A stretch of 64,000 bases of DNA from Haliscomenobacter sp965225875. GTDB taxonomy: Bacteria > Bacteroidota > Bacteroidia > Chitinophagales > Saprospiraceae. The notes under the pieces are model-generated. The model saw nothing but the letters and a program-made list of their open reading frames with translations. It had not been told where the DNA came from and searched no databases. A program made the position numbers and the translations under genes. Below, piece after piece: positions 43,696-53,333 of the stretch; positions within the stretch are counted from its first letter, which is position 1, and every line of letters starts with the position of its first letter. The stretch covers positions 2,852,001 through 2,916,000 of the forward strand of contig NZ_CBDDBS010000003.1 in NCBI RefSeq assembly GCF_965225875.1, in the 5' to 3' direction.

Positions 43696-43824
43696 AAAAA
43701 AATGTCGTCGCTTTAGCCTTCCAACTTTGGGTTGACACTTAAAATTCCAAGCACGTACAACCTTTTCCCGGATATTGCGTTAATTTGCATGTTCAAATGG
43801 TTAACCATGTTTTAAGCAACAGCT

Positions 43825-44040
43825 ATGAAAGAAATGAAATCCCTCCTGGCACGCTCCGCCTTTGGCGTTTGTAGTTATGTTGGTCAAAAAATGGGCCTGT
43901 CTCCTGACCGGGTTCGTTTGTATTTCATTTACGCCTCCTTCGTTACCTTAGGGTCACCAATCATTGTATACCTGGTGATGGCTTTTTGGTTGAATGTCAA
44001 AAAGTACATCAAGGCCGGCCGGAATATGCTTTGGTCCTAG
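43825..44040 (+). CDS. PspC domain protein
   Basis: A 71-residue protein consisting of a single PspC domain: a short amphipathic N-terminal part (MKSLLARSAFGVCSYVGQKMGL-type opening, then SPDRVRLYFIYASFV) followed by one membrane segment (TLGSPIIVYLVMAFWL). In proteobacteria PspC signals envelope stress with PspA/PspB; stand-alone short versions in Bacteroidota have no assigned role. The TAG stop at 44038-44040 overlaps the stop of the convergent acyl-CoA ligase gene. Confidence 0.85.
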   Translation: MKEMKSLLARSAFGVCSYVGQKMGLSPDRVRLYFIYASFVTLGSPIIVYLVMAFWLNVKKYIKAGRNMLWS

Positions 44041-45587
44041 TCCTGTTTTCGCAGATCCTTTTTCAAAATTTTACCCGTAGCACTCATTGGCAGTGCGTCC
44101 AACAACTCTACCACCCGGGGATATTTATAGGCTGCGATCCGTTCGCTGGTCCATTGTATGATTTCCTCCGGGCTGGCACTGGCTCCGTCTTTCAATACCA
44201 CACAAGCCTTGATTTCTTCGCCATATTCATCGTTGGGTATCCCGATCACTGCAACCAGGGAAATAGCCGGGTGTTGAATCATCACCTCCTCCACCTCGCG
44301 TGGATACACATTGAAGCCACCCCGAATGATCATGTCTTTGGTGCGGTCAACAATGTAGAAGTATCCATCTTCGTCCTGAATCGCCACATCACCCGAGTGT
44401 AACCAACCATCTTGCAGGGATTCGGCGGTTGCCTCAGGTTTGCGGTAATACCCTTTCATCACATTGTGACCCCGGTAAAGCAATTGCCCCTTTTCCCCTA
44501 CTGCCACGGTTTGGCCTTTGTCGTCAACCAGTTTGACCTCTACGCCCCAAACTGGCGTGCCAATGCTCCCCGGTTTACGTGGTCGATCGGGGTGGTTAAA
44601 GGTCACCACCGGTGAACCTTCCGACATGCCATAACCTTCAATGATCGGCACATTGAAGCGGGCTTCAAAATCCTTGAGTACCTGCACGGGCAAGGAAGCA
44701 CCGCCCGACACTGCAATGCGCAATTGAGCCGCGATGCTTTGGTAATCGAATTTCTCCTCCTTGTAATTCAGCAAGCCCCAATACATGGTTGGCACTCCCG
44801 CAAAAACGGTCACTTTATTTTTGGCCATGAGTCCAAATACTGCTTCAGCATCAAACCTTGGCAGCAACACACTAGTAGCCCCACGGTACAAACCCGCGTT
44901 CATCAACACGGTCATCGCAAAGATGTGAAAGAGCGGCAGCACAATCAACAAAGTATCGGTTGGCTGAATGCCCACCAAATCTGCCGAAAGGATGGCGTTT
45001 TGCAAGAGGTTGCTATGGGTCAACTCAGCTCCTTTGGGCCGGCCTGTTGTGCCCGATGTGTAAATGATAATTGCAGTGTCCTCAGCCCCAGTGGCATGAG
45101 CCTGTCCGGCAGGGGATTGCCCAGCCATCAAACTGCCCAAAGTGGCTACACCCGGTACGGCTGGGGCATCGGTTGGCTGTGGCATGATGAGGAAAAAATG
45201 ATCGCAGGTAGGTACTTCGCCAAAGGCCTGATGCCCCATTTGGCCGATCGGCAAATCAGGTGTGCCTACAAAACAAAAATAAGCTTTGGCCTCACTGTCG
45301 CTTAGGTGGTAAACAATTTCGTCTTTTTTGAGCAGTACGCTCAGCGGTACCACCACGGCACCTGCTTTCAAAATCCCGAAGTAAATGATGGGAAAATAGG
45401 GCAGGTTAAAACTGCTGAGGGCCACTTTGTCCCCAGGCTGTATGCCTTGCGCCCGCAGGCCATTGGCCACTTGATTGGCCGCGCCATTGACCTGGGCAAA
45501 GCTGAGTTGAACATCGCCAAAAATAAAGGCTGTTTTTTGTGGATAGCGCCGCGCGCTGTCTTCAAGCAGGACAGATAGGTTGAGCAT
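44037..45587 (-). CDS. Long-chain fatty-acid--CoA ligase / AMP-binding protein
   Basis: A 516-residue member of the ANL (acyl-CoA synthetase) superfamily, which activates a carboxylic acid as acyl-AMP and passes it to CoA. The signature loop is IIYTSGTTGRPKGAELTHSN; further motifs are GYGMSEGSPV (A5), GWLHSGDVA and YFYIVDRTKDMIIRGGFNVYP (A7/A8 hinge), and the catalytic Lys in SATGKILKKDLR at the end. It is most like long-chain or medium-chain acyl-CoA ligases; chain length cannot be read. The ATG at 45587 starts the family-typical MLNLSVLLEDSARRYPQ; the open frame upstream lacks similarity. Its stop overlaps the convergent PspC gene by four bases. Confidence 0.92.
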   Translation of the reverse strand: MLNLSVLLEDSARRYPQKTAFIFGDVQLSFAQVNGAANQVANGLRAQGIQPGDKVALSSFNLPYFPIIYFGILKAGAVVVPLSVLLKKDEIVYHLSDSEAKAYFCFVGTPDLPIGQMGHQAFGEVPTCDHFFLIMPQPTDAPAVPGVATLGSLMAGQSPAGQAHATGAEDTAIIIYTSGTTGRPKGAELTHSNLLQNAILSADLVGIQPTDTLLIVLPLFHIFAMTVLMNAGLYRGATSVLLPRFDAEAVFGLMAKNKVTVFAGVPTMYWGLLNYKEEKFDYQSIAAQLRIAVSGGASLPVQVLKDFEARFNVPIIEGYGMSEGSPVVTFNHPDRPRKPGSIGTPVWGVEVKLVDDKGQTVAVGEKGQLLYRGHNVMKGYYRKPEATAESLQDGWLHSGDVAIQDEDGYFYIVDRTKDMIIRGGFNVYPREVEEVMIQHPAISLVAVIGIPNDEYGEEIKACVVLKDGASASPEEIIQWTSERIAAYKYPRVVELLDALPMSATGKILKKDLRKQD

Positions 45588-45681
45588 GCGATCTAGAGTT
45601 TTTAATGCAGGTTGATGGGTGAATATACGAGGAAATTGGGGAATGGGATGTGGGTGGGGGCAAAGATTTATTGCTATAAAA

Positions 45682-45747
45682 CCACAAAGGCACCAAAATA
45701 CCAAGCATTGACTTCATCAATCGCTCAGCATCTTAGTGCCTTCGTGG
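45682..45747. repeat. Inverted repeat of the CCACAAAGGCAC type
   Basis: CCACAAAGGCACC (45682-45694) and AGTGCCTTCGTGG (45735-45747) form a 12-13 bp stem with one mismatch. It lies 20 bases from the stop of the CHRD gene (45768) and upstream of the ligase gene. Confidence 0.55.
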
Positions 45748-45767
45748 CTAAAAAAAACTTACTTCCC

Positions 45768-48700
45768 CTATCTCACTATAAAGCGTCGGGTAGCAATTTT
45801 TCCATCATTCAGTATGCTCAAGAAGTAAGTGCCCGCTGGCAATTGTCCCACTGCAAAGCTTTCAAAATTGACACTCTGCCCTGGGAAGCTCACCTGGCGT
45901 TCGGCCATTTTGCGGCCCAGCGCATCGCTGATCCAAAGGGAGCCTTTAATGGCTTCTTCGGCGCGGATGCGTACACTCACTTGATCATCAACCATGGTGG
46001 GGAATACTGTCATTTCACTTAGGCCGGGAGTCAAATCGCGAGTGCCTGTTACGGTACCTCTGGTAAGTGTAACCGAAGCAATCGCACTGGCAGTAGTCAA
46101 ACTACCATCCGAAGTTCTAACCCGATGGTAAACGGTGATGGACCCACCCAAGGGGATTCCAGCCGTAGTCAACAAAGTATCTACAGCACCGTAAGTCAGG
46201 GTAATGGAAAGCGCATCCGCTACATTGCGACGGAAAACAACCAGCGCAAAAAGTGGATCAGCTGCCAGTTCCCAGGTATAGGCCAGTTTGTTTTTGTCTG
46301 TACCTGCTGACCATTTGGGCTCCAACAAAGTGGATGACTTGCCTTCCAAAGTCAAAGTTCCTCCATTGGGCGGAGAAGTGATGCTGCCTGCCTGAGGGAA
46401 ACGATTGATTTCGGGCAAAATTTGCCCTCTAAGCTCACCACTGCGTGAAAAATCGCTGTGGACATTGGCATACAGTCCATTGTCGTACAAAGCCGTCACT
46501 TGATCAGCAGTCAAAATATATTGGTTGTCGGCGGCGAAATAACTGCCCCCCAGGTTATCGGCATCGAGGGTTGGTTTGAGTGGGATGATCACTCCACCAT
46601 TCCTACCAGCAGTATTGGTATGGATATGTGATCCAACTCCGGCAGCATAAGCAGCTGTTAAACCTGCAAAACGGCCAGTTACGGTCAGGGTGGTACCCGA
46701 TAATTCAAATTTTAAGGCACCAGCACCAGCAGAGGCCACGGCTTGAACTTCATTTGCACCCAAAAGTGTGGCAGTAAAGTATGAAGTAGCCAATGGTAAA
46801 ATCTGGCCCCGAATTTCGCCCCCGCGGAAAGCAGCAGTATGGATGTTGGCATAGTTCAAACGTTTGCGCAAGGAATCAATAAATCCGGCAGTCATGGTAG
46901 CACTATTGTCGGCTGCTGCAAAAAAACCGGAACGGTTATCAGCAGCAGGTGTAGCCTTTAAAGCTCTGGCAATCGAGCCATTTGAACCTGCCAGCCCACG
47001 GTGAATGTGTGCTCCACCCGCTACATCCGCTGCGAAATCAGCACTTAAACCACCAAAAGCTCCGGTGAAAGTACCGTTGGTTCCGGCGATTTCAAGGATA
47101 CCCATCCCTGTGGCAGTGGTATTCACTGCAGGTTGTTCGCTAGCGCCGGAGAGCGGAGCGACCAGGTACATGGTTGCTTCAGGCAGCAATTGGCTACGCA
47201 ATTCTCCGGAACGCTGGGTAGCGGTGTGGATGTTCACATACAACTGGCGATTTTTCAGTTGGGTAACCTGATCAGCAGTCAGGGTAAAGGTATTGTCTTT
47301 TGCTTCGTAGCGTCCCCCGAGGCCATTGGCATCAATGGTCGGTTTTAGGTTAAATTGAATGCCCCCAGTTGCTCCAGCGTAGCCCAGGTGTACGTGTGAA
47401 CCACCAGCAACATCCGTTGCCACTGCACTACTCAAGCCTCTGAAAGTACCGGAAATCACTAATTCAGTGCCCAGCAATTCAGCTTTAACTGCTCCAAGTC
47501 CTCTGGAGACAGCTTCAGGTACTTCAAAAATGCTGGACAAATACGCACTGAAATTGACCGGCTTTTCTGGCAACAATTGGCCACGGATCTCTCCTCCACC
47601 AAATGTCGCGGAGTGAACGTTGAAATAACAGCCGCGATTAAAGAGGCGTTGTACTTCCGCACTTGGGATTTTCAAGGCATTTAAGCTGGCATTTAGGGCA
47701 CCTGAGCGCAAATCGGTGGGGGTGAGGGTAACTTCGGTCAGGATGCTGCCATTTTCACCTGCCAAACCACGATGGATGTGTGCACCTCCTCTAACGTTTG
47801 CAGCCAGGTCACTCTCCAGTCCAGCGTAGGAGCCGGAAACGATCACGTTACCAGTATCCACCACTTCTACAATGACCATACCTGTAGCCAATGTATTGAT
47901 CGCTGGTGATTCATTGCTACCTGAAAGGTGGGCGCGGAATACGGCCCGAGTAGTAGCATTGACGATTTGACCCCGGATTTCACCAGAACGTGCTTTGGCA
48001 CTATGCACATTGGCGTACCAGCGACGGCTATTCAAGGCAGTAATTTGGTCTGCAGTCAGTGTAATGGTGTTATTGGCAGCTTCAAATACCCCTCCTTTAA
48101 GGTCTGCATTGGCAGTCGCTTTCAGGGGAATTTGAATGCCTCCGTTTTGACCTGCATACCCCAGGTGGATGTGCGCCCCCCCCGATACATCTGCTGCAAA
48201 ATCTCCTTCCAGTCGGTTGAACGATCCAGTGACAACCATTTGAGTACCGCTCAACTCGACGGCGATTGCGCCACTCGCCTGGGTCATTACGACCGGGTTT
48301 TCATAACTACCAAATAGGTTAGCTCCATAATAAACATCGGATTTTTTTAACAACTGTCCCCGAATTTCACCAGAAGGGTATCTCTTCGAATGGACATTGG
48401 CGTAGAGTTGGCGGTTGTTTAAAGCCGTAAGCTGGTTCGCGGTAAGTTTGAATTTATTTTTTTGGGGCTCAAAACTTCCAGAGAAGGGATTTGCACCAGG
48501 AGTCATAACCAGAATAACCTGGATGCCTCCATTTTGGCCAGCATAACCCAAATGAATATGCGCACCTCCCGATACATTGGTGGCCACACTGTCCGTCAAT
48601 CCTGAAAAGCTGCCACTAACTGTAAGGGTATCTCCGATCAAAGTTGCCAACACCTTGCCGCTGGCCAAGGTAGCCACGGGGTTCCCTTCATTACGCCCAG

Positions 48701-49409
48701 TCAGGTTAGCTTCATACAAGAATGTATCCACTTTTACCACAGGAGTAGTGTAAGTAACCACTAAAGATGGTGTACCCGTTCCACTTTGACGGGAGTTGAG
48801 GCGAACAGCAGTACCATTAGTGCTTTCATCTCCTTTCAAAAGCCAGCCAAAATTGCTGGCTTTTTTCGATACCCAGTCTTGTACATCTTTGACCATTTCA
48901 ACACCTGTCCAAGTAGATACTGATCCTGAAGTTACGTTTGCGCTTGCACTGGTTGTAGCTGAAAAATCTCCTCCTGGTGTAGTCCAGGTTGCAGAATTGA
49001 AGGTACTGTGGGTCCAGGTAGCATCATTGGTACTGGGGGCTGCCCCGCCCCCTTCTTCGCCTGTAGCTTTGGAACTACCCTCGCCCCAGGTAGTTGTAAC
49101 TCGGTGCGCTTCTATATCGGCGGCTGCCTGTTTCGATCCTGTAAGTTGTAACTTCACATCGGTAATCGTTGCATTGGAGGGTATTTCAGACAGATCAAAC
49201 TGAATCAGCGCACGGCGGATTCCATTAACGGTGGCCTCCGTTTTACCTACGAATAAGTAGCTTCCGGTACCATTACTTTTACTTCCCTCACTGTACAAGG
49301 TGTTGTCCTTGCTCGCTTTGAGGGTAAGCGTTGTTTGGGCATAGGTACTGCTAAAGAGCAAACCTGTCAAGGCCAAAAGGGATAAAATTCGGGAGTAAAT
49401 GTTTTTCAT
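45768..49409 (-). CDS. Secreted T9SS protein with a DNRLRE-type domain and six CHRD domains
   Basis: A 1213-residue exported protein. Signal peptide about 1-25 (LLALTGLLFSSTYAQ). A DNRLRE/CBM96-like beta-sandwich comes first (about 26-225; NTLYSEGSKSNGTGSYLFVG, RALIQFDLSEIPSNATI, VQDWVSKKASNFGWLLKG). Then six tandem CHRD (chordin-type) domains of about 125 residues, each with a block such as GGAHIHLGYAGQNGGI and a closing YANVHSKRYPSGEIRGQLL. A fibronectin-III-like segment (about 980-1100) and a T9SS type A sorting domain (TVFPTMVDDQVSVRI, end ATRRFIVR) complete it. CHRD domains are thought to bind ligands or metal; here the role is unknown. A second ATG at 49415 is two residues upstream. Confidence 0.9.
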   Translation of the reverse strand: MKNIYSRILSLLALTGLLFSSTYAQTTLTLKASKDNTLYSEGSKSNGTGSYLFVGKTEATVNGIRRALIQFDLSEIPSNATITDVKLQLTGSKQAAADIEAHRVTTTWGEGSSKATGEEGGGAAPSTNDATWTHSTFNSATWTTPGGDFSATTSASANVTSGSVSTWTGVEMVKDVQDWVSKKASNFGWLLKGDESTNGTAVRLNSRQSGTGTPSLVVTYTTPVVKVDTFLYEANLTGRNEGNPVATLASGKVLATLIGDTLTVSGSFSGLTDSVATNVSGGAHIHLGYAGQNGGIQVILVMTPGANPFSGSFEPQKNKFKLTANQLTALNNRQLYANVHSKRYPSGEIRGQLLKKSDVYYGANLFGSYENPVVMTQASGAIAVELSGTQMVVTGSFNRLEGDFAADVSGGAHIHLGYAGQNGGIQIPLKATANADLKGGVFEAANNTITLTADQITALNSRRWYANVHSAKARSGEIRGQIVNATTRAVFRAHLSGSNESPAINTLATGMVIVEVVDTGNVIVSGSYAGLESDLAANVRGGAHIHRGLAGENGSILTEVTLTPTDLRSGALNASLNALKIPSAEVQRLFNRGCYFNVHSATFGGGEIRGQLLPEKPVNFSAYLSSIFEVPEAVSRGLGAVKAELLGTELVISGTFRGLSSAVATDVAGGSHVHLGYAGATGGIQFNLKPTIDANGLGGRYEAKDNTFTLTADQVTQLKNRQLYVNIHTATQRSGELRSQLLPEATMYLVAPLSGASEQPAVNTTATGMGILEIAGTNGTFTGAFGGLSADFAADVAGGAHIHRGLAGSNGSIARALKATPAADNRSGFFAAADNSATMTAGFIDSLRKRLNYANIHTAAFRGGEIRGQILPLATSYFTATLLGANEVQAVASAGAGALKFELSGTTLTVTGRFAGLTAAYAAGVGSHIHTNTAGRNGGVIIPLKPTLDADNLGGSYFAADNQYILTADQVTALYDNGLYANVHSDFSRSGELRGQILPEINRFPQAGSITSPPNGGTLTLEGKSSTLLEPKWSAGTDKNKLAYTWELAADPLFALVVFRRNVADALSITLTYGAVDTLLTTAGIPLGGSITVYHRVRTSDGSLTTASAIASVTLTRGTVTGTRDLTPGLSEMTVFPTMVDDQVSVRIRAEEAIKGSLWISDALGRKMAERQVSFPGQSVNFESFAVGQLPAGTYFLSILNDGKIATRRFIVR

Positions 49410-49567
49410 AATCATGATTAGGTTAAATGCATAAAATGGGAATGGGCACTGCTATGGAACAGTGACATGTGGAAAAAGTGGTAAAGTAATTTTGTGATGC
49501 CTTAACAGGCTTACATCCCCTGTACAGTATTACGCAAAGAAGGGTTGCTTAAGATTGGAAAAATCTC

Positions 49568-51220
49568 CTATTTGGAAAATTCGGCGGAATGAAGTGATTT
49601 TATTGCTGCTTGTACCGTAGGATCATTTTGGTTCAATACGGTGAAAAATCCTTTATCGTCGAAAAGATGTTTGGCGATGCGCGCCTTGAGAAAGCGTGCA
49701 ATTTCTTTTTGGGTCGTATTCCATTCCCTGGCACTGCCACGCAAACCATTCTGGGTAGCGTAGGCCTTGAATTCATTGAGGGTCTGTTCACTGAGGTCAA
49801 ATTTTTTCTGAAAGGCTTTCAATCCCATTTTGGACAATTGCTCCCGTTTGGGTTTGTCCAAATATTTGACAACAAAAGCAGGGATCATTTGCCGGGCATC
49901 CAGGAAAAAGTCGTCGATCTGAATGGTATCCAAAGGAACAAACACATCCGGAATGATGCCACCACCGCCAAAAACAACCCGGCCTTTGGTGGTGAAATAT
50001 TTGGTGGAATCCTTAATGTTGATCTTGTTTGCCGAAAGCAATTCACCGTTGCTAAAGCGCTCTTCTAAATCGCGATCGTATTCTTCGGAGCCATGGTCGT
50101 AAGCCTTTTGAATGGAACGCCCTGAGGGGGTAAAATACCTAGCAATGGTCAGGCGCAATGCCGATCCATCGCTCAGTTGATATTGCTCCTGCACCAAGCC
50201 CTTGCCAAAAGAACGACGGCCAACGATGATGCCACGGTCGTTGTCTTGTATCGCACCAGCAACAATCTCGCTGGCGGATGCACTTCCTTCGTCAATCAAC
50301 ACGGCAATTTTATCAATGGGGTAAAAAACGCGACCGTTCGAATTAAACTCAGCACGGTGGGAAGCTCGGCCTTGGGTGTAAACCAGCAAGTTGCCTTTGT
50401 TGGGAAACAGTTGGCTCAACATGTTGGTCGCCATTTGCATGTAGCCCCCGGGGTTGCCACGTAGGTCGAGTACCAGGTCTTTCATGTGGCCTTGCTCCGA
50501 CAAAATCCGCATGGATTCCAAAAACTCTTTATCGGTCTGTGCTGTAAAGCGATTGACCCGGATGTACCCCACCCGCTCGCCAATCATGTAGGCCGCGTCT
50601 ATACTTTTAACGGGTATTTGGTCCCGGGTAATCCAATACTGATGCAGCTTTTTACTCCCCGGGCGCAGCACTGAGAGTTGCACTTTGCTGCCTTTTTCCC
50701 CCCGCAAAAAACTGACGATCCTTTGGTTGGACAGTTTTTCACCAACAATCACCGAGTCTCCGACCTTGATGATTTTATCCCCGGGTAAAATGCCTGCCAC
50801 TTCAGAAGGCCCTCCCGACATGGGACTAACAACAACTGCGGTATCCTTCACTATCAAAAATTCTACCCCTATCCCGTTAAATTTACCGTCCAACTGTTCG
50901 TTGACTTCTTCTAATTCCGAAGCGGGAATATAGGAGGAATGTGGATCGAGTTGGGACATAAGCTTTTCAATGGCTTCGTCCACCAGTTTGTCCCGGTCTA
51001 CCTTGTCCACATATTTGGCTTCGATGTAGCGGAGGAGCTCTTCGATCTTACCTTCCCGAAGGCGATAATCATGAACGGCGCCACTTTTGCTGATTTTGAC
51101 CGCTGGAGCGGCTTGGGGCAGGCGCATCCCAATCACAATACCCAACGCCATTGACACTGCGATGATCAGTGGCAACCAAATCTGCACTTTATTTCTGAAA
51201 TCATTTGGGCGTGTCGACAT
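49568..51220 (-). CDS. S41 family C-terminal-processing serine protease (CtpA-like)
   Basis: A 550-residue periplasmic protease. One N-terminal membrane anchor lies at about 16-34 (IWLPLIIAVSMALGIVIGM). A PDZ domain is at about 100-185 (GIGVEFLIVKDTAVVVSPM, GILPGDKIIKVGD). The S41 core has GYIRVNRF, LVLDLRGNPGGYM, the catalytic serine block GSASASE (312-318) and Lys340 in RSFGKG. The long C-terminal extension (about 400-550) is helical and typical of Bacteroidota members. These proteases cut C-terminal tails of exported proteins. ATG at 51220 is preferred over TTG at 51226. Divergent to the Lrp gene. Confidence 0.93.
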   Translation of the reverse strand: MSTRPNDFRNKVQIWLPLIIAVSMALGIVIGMRLPQAAPAVKISKSGAVHDYRLREGKIEELLRYIEAKYVDKVDRDKLVDEAIEKLMSQLDPHSSYIPASELEEVNEQLDGKFNGIGVEFLIVKDTAVVVSPMSGGPSEVAGILPGDKIIKVGDSVIVGEKLSNQRIVSFLRGEKGSKVQLSVLRPGSKKLHQYWITRDQIPVKSIDAAYMIGERVGYIRVNRFTAQTDKEFLESMRILSEQGHMKDLVLDLRGNPGGYMQMATNMLSQLFPNKGNLLVYTQGRASHRAEFNSNGRVFYPIDKIAVLIDEGSASASEIVAGAIQDNDRGIIVGRRSFGKGLVQEQYQLSDGSALRLTIARYFTPSGRSIQKAYDHGSEEYDRDLEERFSNGELLSANKINIKDSTKYFTTKGRVVFGGGGIIPDVFVPLDTIQIDDFFLDARQMIPAFVVKYLDKPKREQLSKMGLKAFQKKFDLSEQTLNEFKAYATQNGLRGSAREWNTTQKEIARFLKARIAKHLFDDKGFFTVLNQNDPTVQAAIKSLHSAEFSK

Positions 51221-51462
51221 AGCCAATTCAAAACAGGTTCGAGTGAAAAAATTAAAACAAACTAAAGTAAGGACAAATTACGCACATTTATGTTGAAAAC
51301 AGAACGATTATTTTTTTGTTTAGAATCTACCGCGAGTTGTTTTTCCAATAATCCATTTTAAATCAAATTTTGAAAATTTCGTGCATTAAAATTGGCTTTT
51401 TTTTGAAAACATTCAAAAAATTAAGGACATTTGTTGAATTGTTTGAAATCATTTGCACCTGC

Positions 51463-51963
51463 ATGAAAAAAGGAATTGAAATTGATCGATTGGACAAGAA
51501 AATTTTATCGATCCTCATGCGTGATGCCAAAATAGCTTATACGGAAATAGCGAAAAAACTGTTCGTATCGGGTGGCACCATTCACGTACGTATGAAAAAG
51601 CTCGAAGATGTAGGAATTGTAAAAGGGCATAGCCTCACTGTCGATCATGGCAAATTGGGCTACGACATTTCAGCATATTTGGGTATTTATCTGGATAAAA
51701 GTTCTTTGTACGAAGATGTAGCCAAAGAATTGGAAAAAATCCCGGAGGTAGTGGAAGCACACTACACTACTGGTTTGTACAATATTTTTGCCCGGGTTTT
51801 TTGCAAAGACACCACCCATCTCAAGGAGGTATTGCACGATAAGATTCAAAACATTCCCGGTATCCAACGCACCGAGACCTTCATCTCCCTTCAGGAAAGC
51901 ATCAATCGCCCCCTGGAAATTCTGAGTGAAGATGGGGAGGAAGAGGAGGATTACACGGAATAA
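51463..51963 (+). CDS. Lrp/AsnC-family transcriptional regulator
   Basis: A 166-residue leucine-responsive-type regulator. The N-terminal winged helix-turn-helix reads IDRLDKKILSILMRDAKIAYTEIAKKL, then GTIHVRMKKLEDVGIVKG. The C-terminal RAM/AsnC effector domain runs from about 75 to 150 (ISAYLGIYLDKSSLYEDVAKEL, GLYNIFARVFCKDT, and IPGIQRTETFISL). The tail is very acidic (GEEEEDYTE). ATG at 51463 is chosen because the open frame before it has no similarity. The stop TAA overlaps the first unit of a heptamer repeat. Confidence 0.93.
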   Translation: MKKGIEIDRLDKKILSILMRDAKIAYTEIAKKLFVSGGTIHVRMKKLEDVGIVKGHSLTVDHGKLGYDISAYLGIYLDKSSLYEDVAKELEKIPEVVEAHYTTGLYNIFARVFCKDTTHLKEVLHDKIQNIPGIQRTETFISLQESINRPLEILSEDGEEEEDYTE

Positions 51964-52048
51964 GTGAAAAGTGAAAAGTGAAAAAAATATACCAAACGGT
52001 GAAACCCAGATGGTGTACCAGCTTTTCACTTTTCACTTTTCACTTTTT
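51962..52048. repeat. Heptamer-based inverted repeat between lrp-like gene and rpoD
   Basis: Left arm: AAGTGAA three times in tandem (51962-51982), overlapping the stop codon of the regulator gene. Right arm: TTTTCAC three times (52023-52043) plus TTTTT, which runs into the stop codon of rpoD (52047-52049). The 40-base centre has no clear feature. It is located exactly between two convergent genes and could serve as a shared terminator. Confidence 0.8.
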
Positions 52049-52916
52049 AGCCTCCCAAATAGTTCTTCAACAACTTGCTACGGTTTGCAGAGCGAAGTTT
52101 ATTGATGGCCTTGTCTTTGATTTGGCGAACCCGCTCACGAGTCAAACCAAATTTTTCACCGATGTCTTCTAGGGACATGGGGTGCTCCACACCAATACCA
52201 AAGTATAGTTTGATCACATCACATTGACGATCTGTGAGGGTGCTCAATGAGCGCTCAATTTCACGGCGCAAGGACTCGTTGTAATCCAAGCCGGCGTCAG
52301 TATTAGGTGTAGTGTTGTTTTCGAGCACGTCGAGCAGGGAGTTGTCTTCCCCTTCCACAAACGGAGCGTCCATGGAGACGTGGCGTGCAGCTACACCCAA
52401 TGTGGTTTCTACTTCCTCTGTAGGGATTTCAAGCATTTCAGCCAATTCCTCAGGAGAAGGCTCACGCTCGTATTCTTGCTCCAATTCAGAAAAAGCTTTA
52501 TTGATCTTGTTGAGAGAACCTACCTTATTTAAAGGCAAGCGCACGATCCGTGATTGTTCAGCCAATGCTTGCAAAATAGATTGACGAATCCACCACACCG
52601 CATAGGAGATGAATTTAAACCCTCGGGTTTCGTCAAAGCGTTGGGCAGCTTTGATGAGGCCCAGGTTGCCTTCGTTGATGAGGTCACTCAAGGATAAGCC
52701 TTGGTTTTGATATTGCTTGGCAACAGATACTACGAATCGAAGATTGGCTTTCGTCAACTTTTCCAACGCTGCTTGATCGCCTTGTTTGATCCTCTTGGCT
52801 AGCTCCACTTCTTCCTCTGGCGTCAACAAATCCACTTTCCCAATTTCCTGCAGGTACTTCTCCAGAGACTGGCTTTCCCGGTTCGTGATCGACTTCGTGA
52901 TCTTAAGTTGTCTCAT
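52047..52916 (-). CDS. rpoD: RNA polymerase primary sigma factor RpoD/SigA
   Basis: A 289-residue housekeeping sigma-70 factor of the short Bacteroidota type without the long region 1.1. Region 1.2 (SLEKYLQEIGKVDLLTPEEE), region 2 (NLRFVVSVAKQYQNQGLSLSD, GLIKAAQRFDETRGFKFISYA, WWIRQSILQAL), region 3 (EQEYEREPSPEELAEML) and region 4 (LTDRQCDVIKLYFGIG, LEDIGEKFGLTRERVRQIKD) are all present. It recognises the TTG/TAnnTTTG promoters. The ATG at 52916 is preferred to a TTG two codons earlier. The stop lies in the right arm of the heptamer repeat. Confidence 0.97.
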   Translation of the reverse strand: MRQLKITKSITNRESQSLEKYLQEIGKVDLLTPEEEVELAKRIKQGDQAALEKLTKANLRFVVSVAKQYQNQGLSLSDLINEGNLGLIKAAQRFDETRGFKFISYAVWWIRQSILQALAEQSRIVRLPLNKVGSLNKINKAFSELEQEYEREPSPEELAEMLEIPTEEVETTLGVAARHVSMDAPFVEGEDNSLLDVLENNTTPNTDAGLDYNESLRREIERSLSTLTDRQCDVIKLYFGIGVEHPMSLEDIGEKFGLTRERVRQIKDKAINKLRSANRSKLLKNYLGG

Positions 52917-53333
52917 GCACAATCTTTATTTAGTATTAAGGAACAATTCTTTTCACAGGGTAGTTGAAAGCCTAGTAGTTCAACATGGCTTCAAGTTGAT
53001 TAGACGATGAAAAATCATCGGGTAACAACTAGTTCAAGGAATTACGTGTTTGGGTAAGGATGCACAATGGGATTAAGGCATTGAAAATTGAATGGGTGTG
53101 AATGCGTTTTTTAGGCCACATTGGTTCCCTCTTTTTACAATCGCCCACAAAAATATTGGAATTCCTCGTTACTGTCAAGTAACTGGGCATAAGTTTATGC
53201 ATAAATCTATTTCTATTGAAAAAAGTTTGAGCATTTGGAATTTCCATTTTTTTACTTTTTATTGTGCGATCAGTAGAAGACAGTAAATAATTGCTTTCTT
53301 TTGCCGTCGAAATCATTGATTTTTATTGCCTGT
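52917..53333. other. 417-base gap upstream of rpoD and of the START-like gene
   Basis: This divergent region must carry the promoters of rpoD and of the gene at 53334. It is AT-rich. I found no exact TAnnTTTG box for either gene; a one-mismatch box TTTCTTTTG-type lies just upstream of the START gene (around 53295-53303). No open frame with coding character and no palindrome of note was seen. Confidence 0.35.
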
